The position numbers were made by a program, and so were the translations under genes. The notes under the pieces were generated by a model. It worked only from the letters and a program-made list of their open reading frames with translations. It was not told the DNA's origin and ran no database searches. This document shows positions 49,817 to 60,481 of a stretch of DNA of 64,000 nt, piece by piece (position 1 is the stretch's first letter; the number at the start of each line of letters is the position of its first letter). The DNA lies in contig NZVE01000074.1 in NCBI GenBank assembly GCA_002697345.1, forward strand, positions 43,225 through 107,224, given 5' to 3'. The stretch is from Paracoccaceae bacterium (lineage in GTDB: Bacteria > Pseudomonadota > Alphaproteobacteria > Rhodobacterales > Rhodobacteraceae).

Positions 49817-51109
49817 ATGGCCACTGAAATACTTATGCCTGCATTGTCGCCGACAATGGAAGAAGGGGTAATCGTAAAATGGTTTGTAAAAGAAGGTGAT
49901 AGAGTTTCTGCAGGAGACTTGCTCGCAGAGATAGAAACAGACAAAGCTACCATGGAACTAGAGGCCATTGATGAGGGAATAATTGGAGAGCTAATTCATA
50001 AAGAAGGCATAGAAAGTATAAAAATTAATACTCCAATAGCTATTATTTATGAGCTGGACGAAAAAGGTATCGAAAACAAAGAAATTAAGAACTTGAAATC
50101 TCAAACTGTTACAAAGGATAATTTAATTACTCCAATTAAAGATAAACCAGTAAGTCAGCGCATCGAAGGTAAACAAAAAAAGCATCTGAATGATAAAGAA
50201 ACTGAGACTAAAGGACATAGAATAGCATCATCCCCTCTTGCTAAACGATTAGCAGCAGAGAATGATATTGACTTAAGTACTGTAAAAGGATCTGGTCCAA
50301 GAGGAAGAGTAATCAAAACTGACGTTGAAAGTACTATTGCCTCTTTAAGAGGTCCTCTGGACCAAGAGAACTTAGCTTCAAATCATCCAATAAAGACATA
50401 TACTGATCGTGATTTTGAAAAAATTCCTGTTGATGGACTTAGAAAAATTATTGCGAGTCGACTAACTGAAGCAAAATCTACAGTTCCACATTTTTATTTG
50501 CGCCAAAGTATAAATGTCGACAACCTGTTAAGAGTTAGATCTATTATAAACTCAGATCAAGAATCTCACGGAATAAAATTAAGCATAAACGATTTTATTA
50601 TTAAGGCATCTGCCCTAGCCTTAATACAAATTCCAGATGCAAATGTTATATGGGCAAACGACCATTTAAAAAAATTTAAAACTTCAGATATATCAGTCGC
50701 TGTAACAGTTAAAGGAGGACTAATGACGCCAGTTATTTTTGATGCAGACACAAAAAGTCTTTCAAAGATATCTAGCGAAATGAAAAGTCTTTCTACAAGA
50801 GCTAAAGAAAGAAAATTAACCCCCAACGAATACCAAGGGGGTAGTTTCTCTATATCTAATTTAGGTATGTATGACATTGATGATTTTGATGCTATTATTA
50901 ATCCACCTCAATCTGCAATTTTGGCTGTTGGGCAAGCAGCTAAAAAACCAATTGTTAATCATTCTGGTACAGAGTTATCTATAGCAACAATAATGAAGGT
51001 AACCCTTAGTGTTGACCATAGAGCTATAGACGGAGCTCTAGGATCAGAATTATTAAAACAAATAAAGCATAATCTAGAGAATCCAGAATTAATGTTAGCC
51101 CTGAATTGA
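49817..51109 (+). CDS. pdhC: Pyruvate dehydrogenase E2, dihydrolipoamide acetyltransferase
   Basis: A 430-residue E2 with one lipoyl domain (Lys43 in ETDKATMEL), a peripheral-subunit-binding domain (about 135-170, ASSPLAKRLAAENDIDLS), and a catalytic acetyltransferase domain ending with the active-site His401 in SVDHRAIDGALG. It forms the complex core and transfers acetyl to CoA. An E3 gene (lpd) is not in the window. The next gene, cysE, is convergent with a 12-nt gap. Confidence 0.96.
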   Translation: MATEILMPALSPTMEEGVIVKWFVKEGDRVSAGDLLAEIETDKATMELEAIDEGIIGELIHKEGIESIKINTPIAIIYELDEKGIENKEIKNLKSQTVTKDNLITPIKDKPVSQRIEGKQKKHLNDKETETKGHRIASSPLAKRLAAENDIDLSTVKGSGPRGRVIKTDVESTIASLRGPLDQENLASNHPIKTYTDRDFEKIPVDGLRKIIASRLTEAKSTVPHFYLRQSINVDNLLRVRSIINSDQESHGIKLSINDFIIKASALALIQIPDANVIWANDHLKKFKTSDISVAVTVKGGLMTPVIFDADTKSLSKISSEMKSLSTRAKERKLTPNEYQGGSFSISNLGMYDIDDFDAIINPPQSAILAVGQAAKKPIVNHSGTELSIATIMKVTLSVDHRAIDGALGSELLKQIKHNLENPELMLALN

Positions 51110-51121
51110 CTTAGCAGAAAG

Positions 51122-51901
51122 CTATTTTCTTTCTATTAATTGATGCATGGTTATTGAAGGTTTAACACAACCCGCTTCACCAACAATTTTTGCTGGCACA
51201 CCGGCAACTACCTTTTTGGGAGGAACTGACTTCAAAACCACAGATCCAGCAGCAACCTTCGAACAGTGACCGACAGTAATATTACCCAGAACCTTTGCGC
51301 CTGCACCAAGGAGAACACCATCTTCAATTGTTGGATGCCTTTGCAAACCTTCAGAACCTGTTCCACCAAGAGTAACCGAATGAAGCATGGAGACATCATT
51401 ACCTATGGAGGCTGTCTCACCAATAACAATAGAGTGCGCATGGTCTATCATTAAGCCATTCCCAATTTTTGCTGCTGGATGAATATCAATTCCAAACGCT
51501 TCACTCGTGCGGGATTGAATCAAATATGCAAAATCACACCTGTTATTACTCCAAAGCCAATGGCTAATCCGGTAAGCCTGTATTGCCAGAAACCCCTTAA
51601 AATACAATATAGGGTGGGCAAAGCTATTGCATGATGGGTCTCGATCAAATACCGCAAGGAGATCAGCTTGAACACTTTTCAAGAGTGTAGTGTCAACTCG
51701 GAATGCCTCTTTAGCAACTTCAAATATTATTTTGTCTGAAAGCTCGGTTGAACATAGTTTTCTGGCAACCTGGTATATCAACGATTCTTGTAAGGAATTA
51801 TGATTTAAAATAGCTGATTGAATCAAATTTGATAGTAACGGTTCTGCTTTAATAGCCCGCTCTGCATCTGATCTAACCTTATTCCACAATTTATCTTCCA
51901 T
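51122..51901 (-). CDS. cysE: Serine O-acetyltransferase
   Basis: A 259-residue SAT that makes O-acetylserine, the precursor of cysteine. An N-terminal helical domain (about 1-130) is followed by a left-handed beta-helix of hexapeptide repeats (IHPAAKIGNGLMIDHAHSIV, VGETA..., GVLLGAGAKVLGNITVG, in part) with the catalytic DHAHS. The ATG at 51901 (MEDKLWNKVR) fits the family. An upstream ATG at 51964 would add 21 residues. The extension is AT-rich and poorly supported, though the ribosome site for 51901 is also weak (GAGGG 17 nt ahead). Confidence 0.92.
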   Translation of the reverse strand: MEDKLWNKVRSDAERAIKAEPLLSNLIQSAILNHNSLQESLIYQVARKLCSTELSDKIIFEVAKEAFRVDTTLLKSVQADLLAVFDRDPSCNSFAHPILYFKGFLAIQAYRISHWLWSNNRCDFAYLIQSRTSEAFGIDIHPAAKIGNGLMIDHAHSIVIGETASIGNDVSMLHSVTLGGTGSEGLQRHPTIEDGVLLGAGAKVLGNITVGHCSKVAAGSVVLKSVPPKKVVAGVPAKIVGEAGCVKPSITMHQLIERK

Positions 51902-52024
51902 AAATATTATTTTATAACCCTCATTAAATTTAAAAAATACTTGTAAAAACTTAAATTTTAACATTTTTATCTACTAGGTTACCCTAAAGATACAAAACCT
52001 ATAATACATTATCTACAATATGTT

Positions 52025-53170
52025 TTAGTTATTTTTCTTTAGTTTCCGCCACTCTCGAACATTTTTATTATGCCCTTTAAGACTTTTTGAAAATGCATGG
52101 CCTCCTGATCCATCCGCAACAAAATATAAATAATCTGTTTTCTCTGGATTTAATGCTGCCTCAATAGCTAAGCGTCCAGGATTCGTAATCGGTGTAGGCG
52201 GTAAACCTCTATGAATATACGTATTATAAGGAGTATTTAATTTAAGGTCTGATTTACTAAGACCTCGTCCCAAAAATTTTTGTCCTTTTGTTATCCCGTA
52301 TGTAACTGATGGATCAGTTTGCAATTTCATGCCTTTTTTTATTCTATTAGTAAAAACGCTCGCCACTATATGACGTTCACTGGCTAAACCAGTCTCTTTC
52401 TCAATTATTGAAGCAAGAACAAGCGCTTCATTAACAGTTTTCAAAGGGCTACTTGGGTCTTTAGTGTTCCAAGCTGTGTTTAAGATTTTAATCTGTTCAC
52501 TTTGCATTTGATCAATCAATAGTAGTCGATCCATTCCATACTGAACCTCATAACTCCTTGGAGCTAAAGATCCTTCACTGGGTAAAGAAGTAATTTCACC
52601 TGTCAAAAAATCTGAGCTTTTTAAAGCCTCTGCTATTTGCCAACTACTAATACCCTCAGCAAATACTATCCTATAACGCACCCCTTTTTCACTTAAAATA
52701 TTTTTATATTGATCAGGTTTAGAGTCCTTTTTAATATCAAACTTTAAAATCTCGTCATATTCCTTAGTCTCAGGATTAAGCTCTCGCAAAGTAACTTTAT
52801 GTGAGTTGATACCGACTTGATATAAGACCTCTTTACCACATGTATTTTGTCCTACTCCAGTAATTAACTCCACTATATCTCTCATTGATGACTTTTCTTG
52901 AATTAAAAAAGAACCAGCCTTCAGGTATAAACTTTTCTTAGTATAATTTGCTCCCAATCTAAATATTAGAGGATTATCAATTAACTTCTCTATTTTGAGA
53001 GAATTAGAAACAGACTCTATATTTTCTCCTGGACCAACTTTGAAACAAATTGGCTTATCTAAACCACCGGAAGCCTTATATTTAACCTGGACCCAGCCAA
53101 TCAGCGTACTCAAAAATAAAAGAAGAACTATAACTACTGTAAATGCATTTGAGGCTAATGAATTGCGCAT
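52025..53170 (-). CDS. mltG: Endolytic murein transglycosylase MltG
   Basis: A 381-residue YceG-family enzyme that cleaves nascent glycan strands. It has one N-terminal membrane helix (about 8-28) and a periplasmic domain with the catalytic motif ASIIEKETG (Glu in EKETG) and the downstream LQTDPSVTYG and NTYIHRGLPPTPITNPG. It sits 3 nt after the fabF stop, a common arrangement with fatty-acid genes, so lipid supply and wall growth may be co-expressed. Confidence 0.95.
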   Translation of the reverse strand: MRNSLASNAFTVVIVLLLFLSTLIGWVQVKYKASGGLDKPICFKVGPGENIESVSNSLKIEKLIDNPLIFRLGANYTKKSLYLKAGSFLIQEKSSMRDIVELITGVGQNTCGKEVLYQVGINSHKVTLRELNPETKEYDEILKFDIKKDSKPDQYKNILSEKGVRYRIVFAEGISSWQIAEALKSSDFLTGEITSLPSEGSLAPRSYEVQYGMDRLLLIDQMQSEQIKILNTAWNTKDPSSPLKTVNEALVLASIIEKETGLASERHIVASVFTNRIKKGMKLQTDPSVTYGITKGQKFLGRGLSKSDLKLNTPYNTYIHRGLPPTPITNPGRLAIEAALNPEKTDYLYFVADGSGGHAFSKSLKGHNKNVREWRKLKKNN

Positions 53171-53173
53171 AAA

Positions 53174-54433
53174 TTAGTTAATCTTACCCATTAGAAGACA
53201 CGCATTGGTTCCCCCAAAGCCAAAGGAGTTAGACAAAGCTATGTTTATATTTGCCTCCACTTTCGAATTTGCACATAAATTCATAGCTGTTTCTGCATCA
53301 AGGTTATCTAAATTTATAGTCGGCGGTGCTACTTGATCTCTTATTGCTAAAATAGAAAAAATAGCTTCTATCGCCCCTGCAGCTCCTAAAAGGTGCCCAG
53401 TTGCTGACTTCGTCGAAGACATCAGTGTGTCCTTAGCATAATCTCCTAGTAGCCGTTCGACTGCACCTAACTCAATAGTATCTGCCATTGTCGATGTCCC
53501 GTGTGCATTAATATAATCTATATCAGATACGGCAATACCTGCTCGCTTAACTGCAGCACGCATCGCACGTTCTGCTCCTTCATGATTCATAGGTGGAGCA
53601 GTTATATGATGGGCGTCGCCTGATAACCCGTAGCCGAGTACTTCTGCATATATTTTTGCGCCTCTTGATAAAGCATGTTCATACTCCTCCAGCACAACAA
53701 CTCCTGAACCTTCACCCATAACAAAGCCATCGCGATCTTTATCCCAGGGCCTACTTGCAGTTTCAGGGTTTTCAGCTCGAGCTGTGCTTAGCGCCTTACA
53801 TGCATTAAACCCAGCCATTCCAATTTCGCAAATTGGACTTTCCGCTCCACCAGCAATCATTACGTCTGCATCGTCAAAAGCAATAAATCTAGCCGCATCT
53901 CCTATAGCATGAGCTCCAGTAGAACATGCTGTCACAACGGCATGATTTGGCCCCTTGAAGCCGTACTTTATTGAAACCTGACCAGAAATTAAATTTATCA
54001 ACGCTCCAGGAATAAAAAACGGTGAGACCCTTTTAGGCCCTCGGTCTCTTATTAGTAATGCAGTTTCAGCAATTGATGACAATCCTCCAATGCCAGATCC
54101 TATCAATACTCCCGTTCTTTCATACTGATAGCTATTGGTTGGACACCATGCAGAATCTGTTATTGCTTGAGATGCCGCACAAACTCCATACAATATAAAA
54201 TCATCTATTTTACGTTGCTCTTTAGGTTCCATCCAGTCATCTGGATCAAAAAAACCCCTAAGGTTTTTATCTCTAGGAATCTCACATGCATATGTCGTGC
54301 TAAGATTGCTTGCGTCAAACCTCTTTATAGCCCCTGCCCCAGATTTCCCCTCTAGGAGCGCTTTCCACGTATGATCCACACCACACCCTAAAGGAGTAAC
54401 CATTCCAAGACCCGTAACCACAACTCTTCTCAT
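53174..54433 (-). CDS. fabF: 3-oxoacyl-[acyl-carrier-protein] synthase II FabF
   Basis: A 419-residue condensing enzyme elongating fatty acids. Catalytic Cys170 lies in TACSTGAHA, followed by the His of NAHGTSTMADTIE and the His of KSATGHLLGAAGA. Length is normal. It is downstream of acpP with a 222-bp gap, probably with its own promoter, and upstream of mltG. Confidence 0.96.
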   Translation of the reverse strand: MRRVVVTGLGMVTPLGCGVDHTWKALLEGKSGAGAIKRFDASNLSTTYACEIPRDKNLRGFFDPDDWMEPKEQRKIDDFILYGVCAASQAITDSAWCPTNSYQYERTGVLIGSGIGGLSSIAETALLIRDRGPKRVSPFFIPGALINLISGQVSIKYGFKGPNHAVVTACSTGAHAIGDAARFIAFDDADVMIAGGAESPICEIGMAGFNACKALSTARAENPETASRPWDKDRDGFVMGEGSGVVVLEEYEHALSRGAKIYAEVLGYGLSGDAHHITAPPMNHEGAERAMRAAVKRAGIAVSDIDYINAHGTSTMADTIELGAVERLLGDYAKDTLMSSTKSATGHLLGAAGAIEAIFSILAIRDQVAPPTINLDNLDAETAMNLCANSKVEANINIALSNSFGFGGTNACLLMGKIN

Positions 54434-54655
54434 AGGAAAACCTCATAAATAATATAAATAAACATCGTAAAAGTATATTACACCGATAAAAAAAAACGTA
54501 AAAGTACAATAATCAAGTCGACCGATAAAAGTCTATGATATACCAATGTTACCGTATATTAATTGCGTCAGATAGTTTATTTTCTAACAAGCATAAGTAA
54601 TAAATATGAGTGGTCTTTATCAAAAAAAACCTATTAGATTACCAAAGTACTCTGT

Positions 54656-54889
54656 CTAGGAAGCTTCGCTTATAAACTTTATAGCATCTCCAAAAGTTTG
54701 AATTGTCTCAGCTGCATCATCAGGAATTTCAATTTCAAACTCCTCTTCAAATGCCATAACAAGTTCCACGGTATCAAGACTATCTGCTCCTAAATCATCG
54801 ATAAAAGATGCATTCTCCACAACTTTGTCTTCATCTACTCCAAGATGTTCAACGACGATTTTTTTTACTCGATCTGCTATGTCGCTCAT
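54656..54889 (-). CDS. acpP: Acyl carrier protein
   Basis: A 77-residue highly acidic four-helix protein. The phosphopantetheine site is Ser37 in [11 protein letters not shown]. It carries acyl chains during fatty-acid synthesis. A 152-bp gap separates it from fabG upstream, and 222 bp from fabF downstream; such gaps allow separate high expression. Confidence 0.97.
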   Translation of the reverse strand: MSDIADRVKKIVVEHLGVDEDKVVENASFIDDLGADSLDTVELVMAFEEEFEIEIPDDAAETIQTFGDAIKFISEAS

Positions 54890-55041
54890 TTTTTTTCCTT
54901 ATATTTTTTTGGGATGACCCATTTTGATTTTTCAATTAACAATTTAATTAGTAAAATGAAAGTAATAAATTATTTATTCGCCGCCTATAACACATCATTT
55001 GAACAACGCAAACGTTATTCATCGACTATTTAATATTGCTA

Positions 55042-55779
55042 CTAAATCATAGCCATGCCACCATTTATATGTAAAGTTGTTCCAGTAAGATAGTTAGCCC
55101 CAGAACTCGCAAGATAAATTACCCCTTCAGCTATATCATTAGCTTCTCCCATTCGATTGGCCGGTATTTGATTCAAAATACTATTTTTTTGATCTTCTGT
55201 AAGTCTTTCAGTCATATTAGTTTTAATAAAACCGGGAGCTATACAGTTTACAGTAATACCACGACTTGCAACCTCATAAGACAAAGATTTTGACATACCT
55301 ATAATTCCCGCCTTCGAAGCACAATAATTTGCTTGGCCAGGATTTCCAGTTACTCCAACTACACTAGAAACATTAATGATACGGCCCCATCGAGCTTTCA
55401 TCATCCCTCGCAATACCTCTCTTGATAATTTAAAAGTAGACGACAAATTTACTTCAATTACTTTTTGCCACTGTTCATCAGACATACGAACAAACAAACT
55501 ATCCATTGTTAAGCCAGCATTATTAACTAATATATCTATTCCATTCATATGAGCGCTCGCAGTGTTAGCAAGCTCTCTTACTCGGCTTGAGTCTGACAGA
55601 TCACATTGAACCACATAAGCCCTATCACCTAACTCCTCCATAAGGTTTTCTAAAGGCTCGGCTCTTGTCCCAGACAATGTCACAATCGCTCCCGCTTTAT
55701 GAAGCCTCGAAGCAATCGCGGCACCAATCCCTCCCGATGCTCCTGTGATTAATGCTTTTTTTCCTACCAAATCGTACAT
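55042..55779 (-). CDS. fabG: 3-oxoacyl-[acyl-carrier-protein] reductase FabG
   Basis: A 245-residue short-chain dehydrogenase that reduces 3-oxoacyl-ACP with NADPH. The cofactor motif GASGGIG lies at 13-19, NNAG at 86-89, and the catalytic set is Ser139, Tyr152 and Lys156 (NYCASKAG). It follows fabD with a 9-nt gap in the same operon. Confidence 0.96.
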   Translation of the reverse strand: MYDLVGKKALITGASGGIGAAIASRLHKAGAIVTLSGTRAEPLENLMEELGDRAYVVQCDLSDSSRVRELANTASAHMNGIDILVNNAGLTMDSLFVRMSDEQWQKVIEVNLSSTFKLSREVLRGMMKARWGRIINVSSVVGVTGNPGQANYCASKAGIIGMSKSLSYEVASRGITVNCIAPGFIKTNMTERLTEDQKNSILNQIPANRMGEANDIAEGVIYLASSGANYLTGTTLHINGGMAMI

Positions 55780-55788
55780 TTCAACCCC

Positions 55789-56730
55789 TTAAGAATTATT
55801 CAGAAATTCCATAGATTCTATCACATCTTGGATCTTTATAATAGCTCTAGTATCAATCGATTTATCAATTCTTCTAACCATACCTGATAATGCTTTTCCT
55901 GCACCAATTTCCCAAATTTCTTTAACATTATGTGCACTCATATACAAAACACTTTTTCTCCACTGAACTGTTCCAGTAACTTGCTCCACCAATTGTTTTT
56001 TTATTAAATCAGGATCAGTCGTAGGCTTAGCATTTATATTACTAATAATAGGAATTTTTGGTTCTCTAATAGTTACTTGAGACAGAGCTTCTTTCATTAC
56101 TGTTTCAGCAGGAAACATCAATTTACAATGGAAAGGAGCGCTAACTGGGAGTAAAATTGCTCTTTTTGCACCGTAGTCTTTAGAAATTTTAATAGCCCTA
56201 TCTACGGCCTCCCTATCTCCCGAAACTACTGCCTGGGACGGGTCATTATCGTTTGCGACATCACAAATACCTTCAACCGCTGCTTCTTTCGCAATCTCTA
56301 GGACTTTAAGGAAATCCAAACCCAAAATTGCTGCCATAGCACCGTCACCAACAGGCACAGCATTCTGCATCGCGTTACCTCTAATTCTCAAAAGTTTAGC
56401 GGTATCCTCTACTGTTAAACAACCAACCGAAGCTAATGCTGAATACTCTCCTAAAGAATGTCCAGCCACGAAACTGAAATTTTGAAAGGTAAAACCTTCA
56501 ACAATCAAGGCTGCTAATGTAGCCATTGATGTCGCCATCAAAGCAGGCTGAGCATTCTTAGTTAGGGTTAGTTCATTTAACTCACCTTCCCAAATAAGCT
56601 TACTCAAATTTTCTCCTAATGCGTCGTCCACTTCTTCAAACACAGCTCGCGCTTCTGGGTAAGTTTCCGATAATTCTTTACCCATGCCAATTACTTGTGA
56701 TCCCTGGCCCGGAAATATTAATGCTCTCAT
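55789..56730 (-). CDS. fabD: Malonyl-CoA:ACP transacylase FabD
   Basis: A 313-residue acyltransferase that loads malonyl onto ACP. It has FPGQGSQ at residues 6-12, nucleophile Ser92 in GHSLGEYSAL, and catalytic His in PVSAPFHCKLM. It is the first gene of the fab cluster and is divergent from rpsF. Confidence 0.96.
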   Translation of the reverse strand: MRALIFPGQGSQVIGMGKELSETYPEARAVFEEVDDALGENLSKLIWEGELNELTLTKNAQPALMATSMATLAALIVEGFTFQNFSFVAGHSLGEYSALASVGCLTVEDTAKLLRIRGNAMQNAVPVGDGAMAAILGLDFLKVLEIAKEAAVEGICDVANDNDPSQAVVSGDREAVDRAIKISKDYGAKRAILLPVSAPFHCKLMFPAETVMKEALSQVTIREPKIPIISNINAKPTTDPDLIKKQLVEQVTGTVQWRKSVLYMSAHNVKEIWEIGAGKALSGMVRRIDKSIDTRAIIKIQDVIESMEFLNNS

Positions 56731-56808
56731 AGATAATATCCTTTAGTTTAATCTTTAAACCACAGGAATGAAGTCTACAAGAACTAGCAACAATTCTTTG
56801 TGAAATCA

Positions 56809-56837
56809 CTTGCATATTAGTGAGCACCTGTTATATC
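56809..56837 (+). promoter_or_regulatory. Predicted promoter of the rpsF-rpsR-rplI operon
   Basis: CTTGCA (56809-56814), a 17-bp spacer and TATATC (56832-56837) form a reasonable sigma-70-type promoter. The leader from there to the rpsF ATG is about 95-100 nt and GC-rich for this genome, so it may fold; autoregulatory leaders bound by S6:S18 are known in other bacteria, but I cannot confirm the motif here. Confidence 0.45.
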
Positions 56838-56941
56838 CCGCTGGTCTTCGTTTTTATATTTAACGCGTTGCCTCTCGTGGATGGGTGCGGAGACTTAAAA
56901 TAGCCCCTCCTTTGAAGCAAGCAATACGAATAGGAAAATAT

Positions 56942-57304
56942 ATGCCTTTATACGAACACGTATTCATATCCCGGCAAGACCTTTCAAATGTACAAGCAGA
57001 AAGTCTGGTAGAGCACTTTTCAACAATCTTAACAGAAAATGGTGGAACAGTAGTAGAAAGTGAGTATTGGGGTCTAAAAACAATGGCTTACAAGATAAAA
57101 AAGAATCGTAAAGGACATTACTCTTTTTTAAAGTCAGATGCACCGGCTACGGCAGTTCAAGAAATGGAAAGACTGATGGGAATACATGAAGATATTCTGA
57201 GACTTTTAACGATTAAAGTTGACAAACATGAAGAAGGCCCATCCATACAAATGCAGAAGCGTGATGACCGAGAGCGGCGTCCATCTTCGCACTCTAACCA
57301 TTAA
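56942..57304 (+). CDS. rpsF: 30S ribosomal protein S6
   Basis: A 120-residue S6. It starts [15 protein letters not shown], has the conserved [19 protein letters not shown] region and a charged C-terminal tail. ATG 56942 has AGGAAA ahead and gives the family N-terminus; a longer frame from 56885 adds 19 unrelated residues. It binds S18 on the 30S platform, and rpsR follows 11 nt downstream. Confidence 0.96.
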   Translation: MPLYEHVFISRQDLSNVQAESLVEHFSTILTENGGTVVESEYWGLKTMAYKIKKNRKGHYSFLKSDAPATAVQEMERLMGIHEDILRLLTIKVDKHEEGPSIQMQKRDDRERRPSSHSNH

Positions 57305-57315
57305 AGGAAAAAATT

Positions 57316-57543
57316 ATGTCAGTTCAACCATTTTTTAGACGCCGTAAATCTGATCCGTTTGTCGGTGACAAAGCCCCGTCAATTGATTATAAAGATATCC
57401 GACTACTTCAACGGTATATCTCAGAACGAGGTAAAATAGTACCATCACGAATAACTTCGGTTGGAGCTAAAAATCAACGTAGACTTGCTCAAGCAATAAA
57501 ACGCGCTCGTTTTATTGGTCTTTTGCCCTACTCAGTTAGATAA
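57316..57543 (+). CDS. rpsR: 30S ribosomal protein S18
   Basis: A 75-residue basic protein with the S18 signature ([25 protein letters not shown], partly cited) and the tail [19 protein letters not shown]. No zinc-binding cysteines are present, so it is the C-minus form. It pairs with S6, encoded upstream. Confidence 0.97.
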   Translation: MSVQPFFRRRKSDPFVGDKAPSIDYKDIRLLQRYISERGKIVPSRITSVGAKNQRRLAQAIKRARFIGLLPYSVR

Positions 57544-57554
57544 GGAGTACACAC

Positions 57555-58187
57555 ATGCAAGTAATTCTTCTCGAACGCATTACAAAATTAGGTCAAATGG
57601 GAGACATCGTTGATGTTAAGCCAGGTTTTGCAAGAAACTTTTTACTTTCCCAAGGTAAAGCCATGAATGCTACAGAAAAAAATATTGAGGCATTTAAATC
57701 AAAAAAAACTGAGCTAGAAGCCAGAAACTTGGAGACTAAAAAAGAAGCTGAAGATGCTGCTGCAAAGATAGTGGGCCAAAGTTTTGTAATAATTAGGCAA
57801 GCTTCAGATTCAGGATCTTTGTACGGTTCTGTCAGCACACGGGATGCGGCGGAAGTTGCCGTCAAATCTGGATTTGTAGTTGATAAAAATCAAATCTCTT
57901 TAAGACGACCGATAAAAGAGCTTGGAATACACGAAGTCAGTATCGTATTACATCCAGAAGTAGAGACAGCATTCACTTTAAACATTGCAAGATCTGAAGA
58001 GGAAGCAACCTTACAGGCCAAAGGAAAATCTATTCAACAGCTTGCCGCGGAAGCAGAAGCAGAGGCAGAGTTTGAGATTGCTGAACTATTTGATGATATT
58101 GGAGCTGCAGCTTCTATGGACGATGATTTAGTTGAGCCTTCACAAGAAGACGGTAAGCCCACTACTGACGAACTTATCGAAAAGTAA
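57555..58187 (+). CDS. rplI: 50S ribosomal protein L9 with acidic C-terminal extension
   Basis: A 210-residue L9. The N-domain [19 protein letters not shown] and the long connecting helix ([20 protein letters not shown]) are typical, then the C-domain to about 150. An acidic Ala/Glu/Asp-rich extension of about 50 residues follows, as seen in Rhodobacterales L9 but absent from E. coli (149 aa). The operon ends at a strong terminator. Confidence 0.95.
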   Translation: MQVILLERITKLGQMGDIVDVKPGFARNFLLSQGKAMNATEKNIEAFKSKKTELEARNLETKKEAEDAAAKIVGQSFVIIRQASDSGSLYGSVSTRDAAEVAVKSGFVVDKNQISLRRPIKELGIHEVSIVLHPEVETAFTLNIARSEEEATLQAKGKSIQQLAAEAEAEAEFEIAELFDDIGAAASMDDDLVEPSQEDGKPTTDELIEK

Positions 58188-58205
58188 AAAGTAAGAAGAT
58201 AAAAT

Positions 58206-58239
58206 AAAAAAAACCGCGCCAAATAAGCGCGGTTTTTTT
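58206..58239. terminator. Bidirectional Rho-independent terminator, rplI / tig
   Basis: CCGCGC (58214-58219) pairs with GCGCGG (58227-58232), flanked by eight A's and seven T's that extend the stem and give a U-tract on both strands. It stands between the convergent rplI and tig genes and should serve both. Confidence 0.93.
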
Positions 58240-58284
58240 AGTTTAATATATTCACATTATACCAAAGTGATAGGGATAATTTAA

Positions 58285-59616
58285 TTAAGATTCCTCAAGC
58301 TTTTTTACTGCCTTTTCTAAATCACCTTTCTTTACGGTTTTTTCACTAACCTCCACTAATTCAAAAATAAAATCTATAACTTTGTCTTCAAATATAGGGG
58401 CTCTGACCTGTTCTTGCATCTGTGGGTTTGACTTCATAAAATCAAAAAACTGTTTTTCTTGACCTGGGTATTGCCTGGCTTGGTTCATAACAGCCTGACT
58501 TACCTCAGCCTCTGTAACCTCGATGTCATTTTTTCTACCAAGCTCAGCAACGATAAGACCTAAGCCGACCCTTCGCTTTGCTAACTCAGTGTGCTCATCT
58601 TTTGTTTCTATTTCGGGGTGATCATGGCCCTGTACTTCAGGATTCTCTTCGTGCCACAGCTGATGTGCAATCTGACTAGCCTCAGCTTCAACTAAACTCG
58701 GGGGTAAATCAATTTTTACTGATTTTGCCAACTTATCAAGAAGCTTCCTTTTCATAACAGAGCGAGCAGCGCCCGCATACTCTTGCTCTAAACTGTCAGA
58801 AATTCTCTGATTTAAACCCTTTAAATCGTCAGCGCCAAATCTTTTTGCTAAATCATCGTTGATCTCTGCCGGGACAGCCTGTTTGACCCCTTTTAAAGTA
58901 CAATCAAAAATTGCAGCTTTTCCCTTTAGATTTTCTGCTTGATAATCTTCAGGAAAGTTCACCTTTACTTCAACTTTTTCTCCAACTTTAGCTCCTATTA
59001 GCTGTTCTTCAAATCCAGGAATAAAAGAATTCGAACCTAAAACTAGAGGATAGTCGCTTCCAGTACCTCCATCAAAAATTTCACCATCTACTTTTCCAAC
59101 GAAATCTATAATAACTTGATCGTCATTTTTTGCTTTAGCCCCCTTTTTTCGATCCACGAAATCTTTTGAGGTTCCAGCTAACTCAGAAAGTGCTTTGGAG
59201 ACATCGTCATCTGTTGCTTTTACAGAAAGCCTTTCAAGTTTTATCTTTTTGAAATCTATTTCCGGTAAATCAGGAAGCTTTTCATAACTCACAGCCACCT
59301 CCACATCATCTCCCGGTTTCCAGGTTTCACTTTTCATCTTCATTACTGGTTGTTGAGCTGGCCGATCTCCAGTTTCTTTCAAATGGTTTGCCATAGCTTC
59401 ATCGATACTTTTTTGCATCGCTTCGCCCATGACTTGCTCTCCAAACTTCTTTTTCATCAACGCTAAAGGAACTTTACCCTTACGAAAGCCTTTCATTTCC
59501 ATATCAGGCTGAGCAGCCATAAGATCTTCTGTAACTTTTTTATCTAATTCTTTAGAAGTAAGCTTTATTTCGTAACCACGTTTTAAGCCTTCACTAAGGG
59601 TCTCTGTGACCTGCAT
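58285..59616 (-). CDS. tig: Trigger factor
   Basis: A 443-residue ribosome-bound chaperone. The N-terminal ribosome-binding domain includes [17 protein letters not shown], then a FKBP-type prolyl isomerase domain (about 155-240, [19 protein letters not shown]) and a helical C-terminal domain. The true start is ATG 59616 ([10 protein letters not shown]) with AGAGG 9 nt ahead. Reading upstream from there runs into tRNA-Leu and is spurious. Confidence 0.95.
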   Translation of the reverse strand: MQVTETLSEGLKRGYEIKLTSKELDKKVTEDLMAAQPDMEMKGFRKGKVPLALMKKKFGEQVMGEAMQKSIDEAMANHLKETGDRPAQQPVMKMKSETWKPGDDVEVAVSYEKLPDLPEIDFKKIKLERLSVKATDDDVSKALSELAGTSKDFVDRKKGAKAKNDDQVIIDFVGKVDGEIFDGGTGSDYPLVLGSNSFIPGFEEQLIGAKVGEKVEVKVNFPEDYQAENLKGKAAIFDCTLKGVKQAVPAEINDDLAKRFGADDLKGLNQRISDSLEQEYAGAARSVMKRKLLDKLAKSVKIDLPPSLVEAEASQIAHQLWHEENPEVQGHDHPEIETKDEHTELAKRRVGLGLIVAELGRKNDIEVTEAEVSQAVMNQARQYPGQEKQFFDFMKSNPQMQEQVRAPIFEDKVIDFIFELVEVSEKTVKKGDLEKAVKKLEES

Positions 59617-59640
59617 GATAGTATTCCTCTTACATTTATA

Positions 59641-59725
59641 TGGTGCGGGTGAAGGGACTTGAACCCCCACGCCTTGCGGCGCCAGAACCTAAATCTGGTG
59701 CGTCTACCAATTCCGCCACACCCGC
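59641..59725 (-). tRNA. tRNA-Leu (anticodon UAG)
   Basis: An 85-nt class II tRNA. Acceptor stem GCGGGTG pairs with CACCCGC, anticodon stem CCAGA/TCTGG encloses TTTAGGT (anticodon TAG), the T-arm is present, and CCA is encoded. It reads CUN leucine codons. Its 3' end is only 24 nt from the tig start codon, so the two may share a transcript. Confidence 0.97.
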
Positions 59726-60437
<712 letters not shown>

Positions 60438-60481
60438 TACAAATCCTATGTAACAAGCTGGACAATAAGGACATTTATAAA

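Noticed and set aside
59617..59670. N-terminal extension of trigger factor
   Set aside because: It reads back into tRNA-Leu(UAG); the ATG at 59616 has a ribosome site and the family start.
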